Position numbers and translations under genes: made by a program. Below, piece by piece: positions 1 through 5,941 of a stretch of 7,178 nt of DNA. The first letter of the stretch is position 1. Every line of letters begins with the position of its first letter. The notes beneath the pieces were generated by a model that was not told the origin of the DNA, did no database searches, and was given only the letters and a program-made list of their open reading frames with translations. This DNA comes from Candidatus Auribacterota bacterium (GTDB taxonomy: Bacteria; Auribacterota; UBA6266), in the NCBI GenBank assembly GCA_016933315.1, contig JAFGBE010000063.1:1-7178 (forward strand). Reading direction: 5' to 3'.

Positions 1-348
1 AAACAGGACATTGAAATAGCCGCTCCGCCCGAATTCAAAGGGCACGAAGGGATGTGGACGCCGGAAGACCTTTATGTTGCTGCGGCGTCAAGCTGTATAC
101 TGTTTGCGTTTATGTCTATTGCACAGAGGAAGAAACTGGAGATCGCCTTGTTTAAGAGTGAGGCGACAGGCAAACTCGAGATTAAAGACGGCAAGGCTTT
201 GATAACGGAAATAAATATCAAGCTGGATGTTAAAGCGAAGAAAACCGAGGATTCGGATATGGTTGCGGAGATCGTCAAGGCGGCTGAGAAAAACTGCCTT
301 ATTTCAAACTCAATGACGGCTAAGGTTACGGTAGAGCTCGGCCGGTGA
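1..348 (+). CDS. OsmC-family protein, 5'-truncated
   Basis: The reading frame is open from the first base to the TGA at 346-348, giving the last 115 residues of a protein whose start lies outside the window. OsmC/Ohr proteins are cytoplasmic dimers that reduce organic or inorganic peroxides with two cysteines. Seen here: the motif GHEGMWTPEDLYVAAASSC, typical of the family around the first cysteine (fragment residue 32), and a second cysteine at fragment residue 99 in KNCLISNSM. The usual family form near the second cysteine is C-P-x-S, and the proline is Leu here. Both redox cysteines being present suggests an active thiol peroxidase, but the substrate cannot be told, and many OsmC-like proteins are uncharacterised. 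The internal ATG at 52 lies inside the conserved motif, so it is not the true start. The next gene follows after 13 nt, probably in the same operon. Confidence 0.88.
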   Translation, partial: KQDIEIAAPPEFKGHEGMWTPEDLYVAAASSCILFAFMSIAQRKKLEIALFKSEATGKLEIKDGKALITEINIKLDVKAKKTEDSDMVAEIVKAAEKNCLISNSMTAKVTVELGR

Positions 349-361
349 AAGGAAAGAGGTC

Positions 362-1297
362 ATGCCGTGTGTTAATCACAGCAATAAGGGGACCGCGTGG
401 AAGTGCGAACGGTGCGGTTCCGAGTGGTGTGATGACTGTATCAAGAGAATAAAAGTTAAAGCGGCTACGGCCTGCGTCTGTCCGAAGTGCGGGCAGATGT
501 GCCTCCCCTGCGGGCGTACTAAAACGGATGACACGGAGAAAAGCGATGTGCCGTCGAAATCTCTGTCGCGGATTTTCGAAGCGTTTCTAGCCCCTTTCCG
601 CGGAGCCGGGATTCTGGTCCTTATATTCGGCACATTCCTTCTGATAGGCGCCGATTTTCTTCTTAAGTTCGGCTGTATTTTCCTGATAGTCGGGGTTCTC
701 GTCTATTTTATGGTTTATTCCTATGTTATGCAGGTGATTTCCAGTGTTGCGGCGGGAGGCAACAGGTTGCCTTTCTGGAGTTTTGAAGATATGTGGAGCG
801 ATGCGGTGGAGCCGGGGTTCAGGTTTGTAGGAATAATATTCGCCGCTTATTTCCCTTCTTTGCTTGTTTTTATCGTCTGCGGCAGAAGTTTTCTGGCGCA
901 GACGCCCACATTGCTGGCTGTTTTAGGGTTTATTCCGGGGATTGTCCTGGCGCTTCTGGGCACATTCTGCCTTCCGATGATGCTTTTGATAGGAGCCGTG
1001 ACGGAAAACATATTCCAGGCGGTAAACCCGCTTAAGGTGATTGCCGCTATTTTCAGGTCTTTTTTAGCGTATATGATCGTTTTTATAGTTTTTCTGTGTT
1101 CCCTGGCGGCTCAGGTGCTGATGGGTTTTGTGATGAATGTCACGGCCAGTTTTCTGGCTGTTCACAAAGGTTCCGTAACGCTTGTGTTTTTCATGCCCGT
1201 CATTATAAATTTTATAAGTTTTTATTTTCTTGTCGTGACCGGTTATATGCTCGGTGTGCTGTATTATTGTGAAGAGGAAAGGCTTATCGGAAACTGA
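362..1297 (+). CDS. B-box-like zinc-finger polytopic membrane protein
   Basis: Predicted 311-residue inner-membrane protein of unknown function. Residues 1-51 are cysteine-rich: C3-x2-H6, C15-x2-C18, C23-x2-C26, then C40-x2-C43 and C47-x2-C50. The first part follows the B-box zinc-finger spacing (CxxH, CxxC, CxxC) and the last two pairs look like a zinc-ribbon knuckle. After a charged linker (about 52-70) come roughly six hydrophobic segments, near residues 82-100, 103-127, 154-174, 183-212, 232-258 and 272-302. The body resembles YIP1/DUF4013-type membrane proteins in general look, but I do not recognise a specific family. An AAGGA at 349-353, 8 nt before the ATG, supports this start. It lies 13 nt after the OsmC-like gene and is probably cotranscribed. 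It ends 4 nt from the convergent gene. The zinc-finger reading is well supported by cysteine spacing; any role (scaffold, transport) would be a guess. Confidence 0.82.
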   Translation: MPCVNHSNKGTAWKCERCGSEWCDDCIKRIKVKAATACVCPKCGQMCLPCGRTKTDDTEKSDVPSKSLSRIFEAFLAPFRGAGILVLIFGTFLLIGADFLLKFGCIFLIVGVLVYFMVYSYVMQVISSVAAGGNRLPFWSFEDMWSDAVEPGFRFVGIIFAAYFPSLLVFIVCGRSFLAQTPTLLAVLGFIPGIVLALLGTFCLPMMLLIGAVTENIFQAVNPLKVIAAIFRSFLAYMIVFIVFLCSLAAQVLMGFVMNVTASFLAVHKGSVTLVFFMPVIINFISFYFLVVTGYMLGVLYYCEEERLIGN

Positions 1298-1301
1298 ATC
1301 C

Positions 1302-1871
1302 TCAGGCCCTTGGTTTTGCGAGTATCTCAAGGATTCTTAAATCCAGGAACCTTTTTGACGCCTGTGATTTTACTACACATACCGTGTCTGCTCCCCATCC
1401 GGTTCCTGCGACCGCGATAACTTCCTCGGATTCGGGTATGAGACCGGCGTCGCACGCTTCCATGACGATTTCCGCGCATACTTTTACGCCCTGGCATATT
1501 GTCCTGTATGTGGAGGCGATTATCTGGGTCGGGTAGATGCCGCTGTGCTTTTTCGACAGGGCTGCCTCAAGAGAATGAGTCAGGATCGTGCCGGTGAACA
1601 ATTCGATTCCCAATGATCTGATTTCTTCCCTTGTTTCCTCCGGAACCTGCTGGGCAGACGGCTTTTCAAACCCTGTCGAATGTGTTACGGCGACGATTTT
1701 GACGGCATTCCCCCTGAAGTATTGCCCGAATTTAAGGGCTGTTGTCCCTTTTGTCGTTGCAAGCACTATGTATTTATAGCCGAACCTGAGATTGTCGCCG
1801 GCTATTTCCATGCATTTTTCGGTGTTGATTTCGCCGGGTTCTTCAAAGAGATGCAATTTCTTCTCAAGCAT
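1302..1871 (-). CDS. Pyruvate kinase C-terminal (alpha/beta) domain-like protein
   Basis: A 189-residue soluble protein similar to the free-standing pyruvate kinase C-terminal domain family known from archaea and some bacteria. Signs seen: a start of the type LHLFEEPGEINTEK, then YIVLATTKGTTALKF (residues 34-48), where pyruvate kinases have the A-S-T-x-G-x-T-A loop, and AGTGWGADTVCVV (155-167), matching the C-terminal G-T-x-x-G-A-D-T strand. The catalytic barrel of pyruvate kinase is absent, so it cannot be a pyruvate kinase. In the full enzyme this domain binds allosteric effectors such as fructose 1,6-bisphosphate, so a ligand-sensing role is possible but unproven. The frame is open up to an ATG pair at 1901, but the ATG at 1871 is preferred: AGGAAGG lies 8 nt before it, the pair at 1901 has no such site, and the family usually begins here. 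It overlaps the end of the HAMP gene by 8 nt, suggesting translational coupling. Confidence 0.8.
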   Translation of the reverse strand: MLEKKLHLFEEPGEINTEKCMEIAGDNLRFGYKYIVLATTKGTTALKFGQYFRGNAVKIVAVTHSTGFEKPSAQQVPEETREEIRSLGIELFTGTILTHSLEAALSKKHSGIYPTQIIASTYRTICQGVKVCAEIVMEACDAGLIPESEEVIAVAGTGWGADTVCVVKSQASKRFLDLRILEILAKPRA

Positions 1872-2556
1872 CCTTACTGCCTTCCTCGCTGCGGTCATCA
1901 TGCGTTTTGAGTTCTTTTTTCAGGTCTTCAAGGGATTTCACGATTTCGCTGCAGCCCTCTTTGTTCGGCAGGTCGAGTTCTATTTTTTCTACAAACCGGC
2001 TTACAGCTTCGAGAGTCTTATCATACTCATCTATGCTTTCATGTATGTTCTGGCGCATTGTTTCGATGGCTCCGAGCAGATCCCTGAACTGGTCTGTTTT
2101 CCTTACCGACATTTTTTTTGACAGGTCTCCGTCCGCCATTATCTCAAGATTGCTTCGCAGCCGCTTAAAAGGCCCGAAAATCCGGTGGGAGATTATCAGT
2201 CCCATAATCGCGCTCACTATTATCACCGCTATAAAACATAAGGTTATTATACCGGACATTTTCTCCCAGTGGCGGATCACGTGGCCGCGCAGTTCATTCA
2301 ATGCTATTTTCTGGTTATCCAACAGGTTAAGTATTTTGTCTTTTCCTGTTACGCTGGAGTGGACAATAAAAGATTCAATTTCCTGGAGGGAATCAAGCTG
2401 ATTTTGGAAATAGAGGTTTGACTGCTCCGCAGAATCGCCGCCCATTTTGTGTATCAGTATAAAGCCAAGCCCGCTGAATATCAACACGGGAATAATAAAA
2501 ATCAACATAAACCGGAACTGGATGTTCCAGTCCACAATCAGTTTTTTTCTCTGCAA
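1864..2556 (-). CDS. HAMP-domain membrane protein without output domain
   Basis: A 230-residue inner-membrane protein. Topology as read: short cytoplasmic N-terminus, transmembrane helix 1 (about 15-36), a periplasmic part of about 65 residues (37-100), transmembrane helix 2 (about 101-122), then a HAMP domain (about 122-172) with the conserved proline at 129, Glu138 and the GDL turn at 143-145. The last 60 residues are charged and helical, probably a coiled coil, and end in an acidic tail. This is the layout of a chemoreceptor or sensor kinase input half, but no methyl-accepting, kinase, GGDEF or other output domain follows. HAMP domains pass signals across the membrane by helix rearrangement; here the receiver would have to be another protein. 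The start is TTG at 2556-2554, with AGGGGGG 6 nt upstream; no ATG competes nearby. The gene is first in a two-gene unit with the pyruvate kinase C-domain gene and diverges from tolQ. Confidence 0.85.
   Translation of the reverse strand: MQRKKLIVDWNIQFRFMLIFIIPVLIFSGLGFILIHKMGGDSAEQSNLYFQNQLDSLQEIESFIVHSSVTGKDKILNLLDNQKIALNELRGHVIRHWEKMSGIITLCFIAVIIVSAIMGLIISHRIFGPFKRLRSNLEIMADGDLSKKMSVRKTDQFRDLLGAIETMRQNIHESIDEYDKTLEAVSRFVEKIELDLPNKEGCSEIVKSLEDLKKELKTHDDRSEEGSKDA
1880..1886 (-). promoter_or_regulatory. RBS deciding the start of the pyruvate kinase C-domain gene
   Basis: AGGAAGG read on the minus strand, 8 nt before the ATG at 1871. It lies within the last codons of the upstream HAMP gene. 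The alternative ATG pair ending at 1901 is preceded only by an A-rich run without a Shine-Dalgarno match. Confidence 0.6.
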
Positions 2557-2562
2557 AATTAT

Positions 2563-2569
2563 CCCCCCT
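2563..2569 (-). promoter_or_regulatory. RBS for the TTG start of the HAMP gene
   Basis: AGGGGGG on the minus strand, followed by ATAATT and then the TTG start codon at 2556. The 6-nt spacing supports TTG as the real start. Confidence 0.6.
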
Positions 2570-2582
2570 GGCCTTACCGTAA

Positions 2583-2612
2583 ATCATCTCAAAAAACATG
2601 CGCCCGTGTCAA
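2583..2612 (-). promoter_or_regulatory. Candidate sigma70 promoter for the HAMP/PK C-domain unit
   Basis: On the minus strand there is a perfect TTGACA -35 hexamer (2612-2607), an 18-nt spacer and GATGAT (2588-2583), which matches 4 of 6 positions of TATAAT. Transcription would begin near 2576, leaving a leader of about 20 nt that contains the RBS. This is a sequence match only. Confidence 0.45.
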
Positions 2613-2649
2613 GAAATATCGTCGGTAAAGCGCCGCATTTATGTAATAA

Positions 2650-2679
2650 TTGACACATTGGCTTTAAGTGTGTTATTTT
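2650..2679 (+). promoter_or_regulatory. Candidate sigma70 promoter P1 of the Tol-Pal operon
   Basis: A perfect TTGACA (2650-2655), an 18-nt spacer and TATTTT (2674-2679), a 4-of-6 match to the -10 consensus. Transcription from here would leave a leader of about 70 nt before the tolQ TTG start. An imperfect inverted repeat covers the -35 and spacer, so the site may be regulated. Confidence 0.4.
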
Positions 2680-2715
2680 GATTAAACTTCGGATGGTTTT
2701 TTCGGGTGTTTAGTG

Positions 2716-2721
2716 TATAAT
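2716..2721 (+). promoter_or_regulatory. Candidate -10 box (P2) upstream of tolQ
   Basis: A perfect TATAAT hexamer 33 nt before the tolQ start codon. No good -35 box lies 16-18 nt upstream, so this may be a weak or activator-dependent promoter, or chance in AT-rich DNA. Confidence 0.35.
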
Positions 2722-2754
2722 ATTTTTTGTGTCTAACCTGAAAGGCTGTGAAAT

Positions 2755-3411
2755 TTGATAGTATCCAGGATCGTCGGTTTCATAATATATTCCGCTCTTA
2801 TAGTCCTGTCAGTGTGGTCGTGGGCCGTTGCGATAAGGAAGTGGCAGGAGTACCAGGTCCTCGACAGGGAAACCCGGCGTTTTAAGGATATGATAAAGAG
2901 AAACAGCGGCTCCATACTCGACCTTTTCAAAGGTTCCCTGTCACTGCCGCGAGTTCCGGTTGTCGCCGTTTATGAGGCTGCCTGCAGAGAGCTGGATTAT
3001 TTTATACAGCATCATGCTGAAGGAGGGCAGAGCCGGCTTCCCAAGGTTGCCCTGGAACACATACATAACGCGATTTACAGGACTATAACCGATGAGCTTG
3101 ACAAGCTGAACCGCTCGATGGCGGTTCTGGCAACCGCGATATCCTGCGGGCCTTTTTTAGGCCTCCTCGGCACTGTTTCGGGAATATTGCTTGTTTTCCG
3201 GAGGCTGGGGACACTGGGGAATGCGTCTCTTTCTGTTGTTGCTCCGGGCGTGTACCAGGCCCTTTTGACCACAGTTGCGGGTTTGCTGGTAGCCATACCC
3301 GCGGTGCTGTTTTATAATTATTATTCTTCCAGGAACCGCAAGGTTTCGACAGATGTTGAAAATTTTGCCATGGAGCTGATGGCAGCCATAGAAAAAAATT
3401 ACTGTATCTGA
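2755..3411 (+). CDS. tolQ: TolQ/ExbB-type proton channel protein (MotA/TolQ/ExbB family)
   Basis: A 218-residue inner-membrane protein. TolQ forms a pentameric proton channel around a TolR dimer and turns the proton motive force into motion of TolA during outer-membrane constriction. Three membrane helices are seen: about 5-27, 126-148 and 163-188, with the large cytoplasmic loop (about 30-120) between the first two. The family core is clear: GPFLGLLGTVSGIL (132-145), APGVYQALLTTVAGLLVAIP (163-182) and the polar residues T140 and T172/T173 lining the channel. The start is TTG at 2755, with GAAAGG 9 nt upstream; no in-frame ATG lies close by, and starting later would remove helix 1. It opens a six-gene Tol-Pal operon, and tolR follows after 5 nt. 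ExbB and TolQ are hard to separate by sequence, but the downstream tolB and pal favour TolQ. Confidence 0.93.
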   Translation: MIVSRIVGFIIYSALIVLSVWSWAVAIRKWQEYQVLDRETRRFKDMIKRNSGSILDLFKGSLSLPRVPVVAVYEAACRELDYFIQHHAEGGQSRLPKVALEHIHNAIYRTITDELDKLNRSMAVLATAISCGPFLGLLGTVSGILLVFRRLGTLGNASLSVVAPGVYQALLTTVAGLLVAIPAVLFYNYYSSRNRKVSTDVENFAMELMAAIEKNYCI

Positions 3412-3416
3412 ATTTT

Positions 3417-3833
3417 ATGAAAACCTTTATCAAGCAGAAGAACAACCAGGTTTACAGCGAGCTTAATATCACCAATCTTGTGGATGTCATGCTGGTCCTT
3501 TTAATTGTGTTTATCATTGTCGCGCCCATGATTGAACAGGGCATAGATGTGCGCCTGCCGGTTGCTTCCGACAAGAAGATGGAAACGAAGACCGTTCCTG
3601 TTATAGTCAGCGTTTCAAAAGAGGGCGAACTTTTTTTGAACAATGTGAAGGTTTCGCTCGACAAACTTGAGAACAGGCTTGCCGTTATGGTGAACAACAA
3701 CCCCGACCTGCCTGTTATTTTAAGGGCGGATAAGAAATTGACTTATGAAAGCGTCATAAAAATAATGGACAGGATAAGAAATGCCGGCGTAAACAATGTG
3801 GGCATGGCAACCGGTTCCGAAAATTATAATTGA
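3417..3833 (+). CDS. tolR: TolR/ExbD-type proton channel partner
   Basis: A 138-residue protein with a short cytoplasmic N-terminus, one membrane helix (about 19-39) and a periplasmic domain. The helix contains NLVDVMLVLLIVF, in which Asp23 is the conserved protonatable residue that is essential in TolR/ExbD. The C-terminal domain (about 60-132) has the TolR/ExbD pattern, with PVILRADKKLTY near residue 98 and VGMAT at the end. Length is normal for the family (about 140). The ATG comes 5 nt after the tolQ stop and has no clear Shine-Dalgarno site, so translation is probably coupled to tolQ. Together they form the energy-converting motor of the Tol system. Confidence 0.93.
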   Translation: MKTFIKQKNNQVYSELNITNLVDVMLVLLIVFIIVAPMIEQGIDVRLPVASDKKMETKTVPVIVSVSKEGELFLNNVKVSLDKLENRLAVMVNNNPDLPVILRADKKLTYESVIKIMDRIRNAGVNNVGMATGSENYN

Positions 3834-3847
3834 AAACCCGGGGGGTT

Positions 3848-4558
3848 ATGTATAAAAATTTGAAAAATCTCAGATTTTCCCCTCCCTGGATCCTTTCCAT
3901 CGTCGTACATGTGTTTATATTCACGGCGCTTATGGTCTTTTCGGTGGCTTCGTTTAAACATTATTATCCCGCAAAGGTCCATCATGTAACCCTTATTAAA
4001 GATATGCCGGCCTTTAAGAAAGCCACGGAGACAGCCGTGGCAAAGACTGTAAGCGCCCCGAAAAAAGAAATCGTCCGTCCGGCGCAGAAGCCAAAGGAGA
4101 AAACAATTAAAAAGAACATATATTCCGCAAAAAAAACCGCTCCGAAACCTGTGCAGGAGAAAGAAAGACAGTCGCTGAGGGATAAGATTAAGAAAGAACT
4201 TGCTTCCGCAGAGGCAAAACCAGCGGAAACCGCAAGTAACAAAGCTTCAGCCGTTATTGAACCGGATAACTTTCCCTACACGTGGTATGATGGCCTGATA
4301 ATGAATAAAATAAGCGCCGAATGGGAGCAGCCGAGCGCGGCGCTGCTTCAGAAGGACTCCCTGTTTGCGGTTATCTCTTTTAAAATAATGAAAGACGGAA
4401 CGATTGCCGAGCTTGAGCTGAAAAAAAAATCGGGATACCAGCCGCTTGACAGCTCCGTGATGAGCGCTGTTTCCGGTTCTGTGCCGTTTCCACCTTTGCC
4501 GGATGAGTTTGCCGAAGGATTTCGTATCGTGAACATCAGATTTGAGTTGACGAAGTAA
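3848..4558 (+). CDS. tolA: Short TolA/TonB-like periplasm-spanning protein
   Basis: A 236-residue single-pass protein from the ATG at 3848. Its N-terminal helix (about residues 12-36) holds the S-x3-H motif (SIVVH; Ser17, His21), through which TonB and TolA contact the motor. Next is a Lys/Pro/Ala-rich stretch (about 50-135) with charged helical parts (KERQSLRDKIKKELASAEAK), then a TonB/TolA C-terminal domain (about 144-236). That domain shows the W-x-x-P start, FKIMKDGTIAELEL and PFPPLPDEF. It is much shorter than E. coli TolA (421 residues), lacking most of the long helical arm. Its place between tolR and tolB argues for TolA, although the C-terminal domain looks TonB-like. An alternative start is TTG at 3830, which overlaps the tolR stop as TTGA and would add six residues. 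That start has no RBS, while the ATG follows a G-run (3840-3845) at a rather short distance. The start is therefore uncertain. Confidence 0.85.
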   Translation: MYKNLKNLRFSPPWILSIVVHVFIFTALMVFSVASFKHYYPAKVHHVTLIKDMPAFKKATETAVAKTVSAPKKEIVRPAQKPKEKTIKKNIYSAKKTAPKPVQEKERQSLRDKIKKELASAEAKPAETASNKASAVIEPDNFPYTWYDGLIMNKISAEWEQPSAALLQKDSLFAVISFKIMKDGTIAELELKKKSGYQPLDSSVMSAVSGSVPFPPLPDEFAEGFRIVNIRFELTK

Positions 4559-4582
4559 AATTATTATATATGAAGTATACAA

Positions 4583-4588
4583 CGGAGG
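4583..4588 (+). promoter_or_regulatory. RBS deciding the tolB start
   Basis: CGGAGG, with GGAGG 5 nt before the ATG at 4594. It lies downstream of the in-frame ATG at 4570, which has no Shine-Dalgarno site, so the later start is chosen. Confidence 0.7.
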
Positions 4589-4593
4589 GAAAG

Positions 4594-5862
4594 ATGCCAA
4601 AAACCTTGGTTTTGACGCTGCTGGCTTGTTTGCTTTTTCCATGTATTAAAAACGCGGACGGGGCGGGGGTATATCTTCAGATAAGAAAGCAGGCGGGGGA
4701 GAAGATAAAGATTGCCCTGCCGGAAACAGGGTCTGCAGCAGGCGGCAAAATCGTTAAAACTGTATCTTCCGACCTTGATCTTTCCGGTTATGCTAATATA
4801 ACAGACCGGGAATTCTCGAATGACACATATAAAGCGGGCAAACTGAATTTTCCCGAGTGGAGCAGAGCCGGCGCGGAAGTGCTTGTGCTTATCGAAACAA
4901 CAGAGGAAGGGGACAGTATAACCGCTGAAACCAGGGTGTATATTGTCGCCGAAGGCAAGAATATCTTTGCCAAAAGGTATCAGGGGCCGGCCGGTCGGCT
5001 TGACGGCATTTCCCATGCGGTTTCATCCGATATCCTTAAGGCTCTTACGGGCGAGAAAGGCATTTCGGGCACGAAAATCGCTTTCGTATCCAACAGGACA
5101 GGCACCAAAAAGATATATATAATGGATTATGACGGAAAAAACTGGAGAAAAATCACCGGTGATGAGTGTCTCGAATTATCGCCCGGATGGTCTCCGGACG
5201 GGAATAAGCTCATATATACATCATACAGGCTGGGGTATCCAGATGTGTATATACAGGATCTGGACACCGGCGCGCGCAGGAAATTATCCGCTTTTGCCGG
5301 GCTTAATGCATTTGCGGCCTTTTCGCCGGACGGGAACAGCATAGCCCTTGTCTTAAGCAAGGACGGGAATCCGGAGTTGTATGTGATGAAGATTGACGGC
5401 TCGTCGCTCAAAAGGCTGACAAGGACCCGGGCTGTGGAAAGTTCTCCCTGCTGGTCGCCGGACGGGAAAAGAATAGCTTTTGTTTCCGACAGGAGCGGAG
5501 GCCCGCAGATATATTCGATAAATGCTTCCGGCGGCGAATTTGAAAGGATTACCCTGAGCGGTTCCTATAATACATCTCCCTGCTGGTCGCCGGACGGGAG
5601 ATGGATAGCCTTTTCTTCAAAATTAAACGGCCGGTTCCAGGTTTGTATTTCGGATGTCGGGACCAAGGAGGCAATATGCGTATCGGACGGGCGTTTCGAT
5701 GATGACGACCCTTCCTGGGCGCCGGACAGCAGGCATATTGTCTTTAAGCGGACAAAAAACTATCTTGCGGATTTATATATTGTTGACATAGACGATGGGA
5801 AATTAGTACAAATAACCAGTGACAGATTCGATGAGGAATTTCCGGCCTGGTCGCCGGAATAA
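4594..5862 (+). CDS. tolB: Tol-Pal system beta-propeller protein TolB
   Basis: A 422-residue secreted periplasmic protein. TolB binds Pal at the outer membrane and hands over to TolA during cell constriction. Seen: a signal peptide (1 to about 24; LVLTLLACLLF core, likely cleavage after ADGA), a TolB N-terminal alpha/beta domain (about 26-150) and a six-bladed propeller (about 158-422). The propeller has six WSPDG-type motifs with the aromatic residue at 199, 243, 287, 331, 375 and 419, each exactly 44 residues apart. The last motif ends the protein at WSPE, as in other TolB proteins (PAWSP near the C-terminus). Length is close to the usual 430. The upstream ATG at 4570 would add eight residues but lacks an RBS and would put a polar stretch before the signal peptide. 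The gene begins 35 nt after tolA and is followed by pal after a 79-nt gap. Confidence 0.95.
   Translation: MPKTLVLTLLACLLFPCIKNADGAGVYLQIRKQAGEKIKIALPETGSAAGGKIVKTVSSDLDLSGYANITDREFSNDTYKAGKLNFPEWSRAGAEVLVLIETTEEGDSITAETRVYIVAEGKNIFAKRYQGPAGRLDGISHAVSSDILKALTGEKGISGTKIAFVSNRTGTKKIYIMDYDGKNWRKITGDECLELSPGWSPDGNKLIYTSYRLGYPDVYIQDLDTGARRKLSAFAGLNAFAAFSPDGNSIALVLSKDGNPELYVMKIDGSSLKRLTRTRAVESSPCWSPDGKRIAFVSDRSGGPQIYSINASGGEFERITLSGSYNTSPCWSPDGRWIAFSSKLNGRFQVCISDVGTKEAICVSDGRFDDDDPSWAPDSRHIVFKRTKNYLADLYIVDIDDGKLVQITSDRFDEEFPAWSPE
5443..5599 (+). repeat. 25-nt direct repeat within tolB propeller blades
   Basis: An identical 25-nt sequence occurs at 5443-5467 and 5575-5599, encoding SPCWSPDG in two successive blades. 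The copies are 132 nt (44 codons) apart, exactly one blade. Weaker copies of the same codons (GGTCGCCGGA) recur in the final blade. This is a trace of blade duplication or gene conversion, not a mobile repeat. Confidence 0.85.
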
Positions 5863-5868
5863 AATAGA

Positions 5869-5908
5869 TTAACAGTTCGGCACTAAAAGTATCATTTAAA
5901 ACTGTTAA
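5869..5908. repeat. Perfect 9-bp inverted repeat between tolB and pal
   Basis: TTAACAGTT (5869-5877) and AACTGTTAA (5900-5908) are perfectly complementary, with 22 nt between them, in the 79-nt gap before pal. The arms are AT-rich and there is no T-run directly after, so it is not a typical intrinsic terminator. It could be a weak RNA hairpin that adjusts pal expression or a binding site for a dimeric regulator. A possible promoter overlaps it: TTAACA (5869-5874), 15 nt, TATCAT (5890-5895). Both hexamers match 5 of 6 positions, but the spacing is short. Confidence 0.5.
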
Positions 5909-5941
5909 ACCTTTAAACTGACAAATTATGGAGGCAAAGAG

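Larger units (their letters stand above)
2557..2754. other. Divergent intergenic region between HAMP gene and tolQ
   Basis: A 198-nt AT-rich non-coding stretch that separates the minus-strand two-gene unit from the plus-strand Tol-Pal operon. It holds candidate promoters for both directions. The heptamers GTGTCAA (2606-2612) and TTGACAC (2650-2656) form a perfect inverted repeat whose inner parts are the two facing -35 boxes. An imperfect inverted repeat, TGACACA (2651-2657) and TGTGTTA (2669-2675), overlaps the tolQ-side promoter and could be an operator. I see no small gene or RNA gene here. Confidence 0.6.

Noticed and set aside
1302..1871. Reading the PK C-domain gene as a full or degraded pyruvate kinase
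   Set aside because: The protein is complete with its own RBS and family-type N-terminus. No remnant of the catalytic barrel is found upstream, where the HAMP gene is intact.
1907..2401. A 164-codon plus-strand frame opposite the HAMP gene
   Set aside because: The minus-strand frame has two membrane helices and a HAMP domain; the plus frame has no recognisable motif or good RBS.
2681..2754. A riboswitch or other structured leader before tolQ
   Set aside because: The leader is short and AT-rich, with no strong paired stems or known motif that I can see.
3083..3445. A 120-codon minus-strand frame inside tolQ
   Set aside because: It is a shadow of the conserved tolQ core; its composition is irregular and it lacks a motif.
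2755..4558. Calling the motor genes exbB-exbD-tonB
   Set aside because: Direct linkage to tolB and pal makes the Tol assignment more likely, though the protein families alone do not settle it.
4247..4642. A 131-codon minus-strand frame across the tolA-tolB junction
   Set aside because: It overlaps two recognised genes, crosses the tolB RBS, and has no family resemblance.
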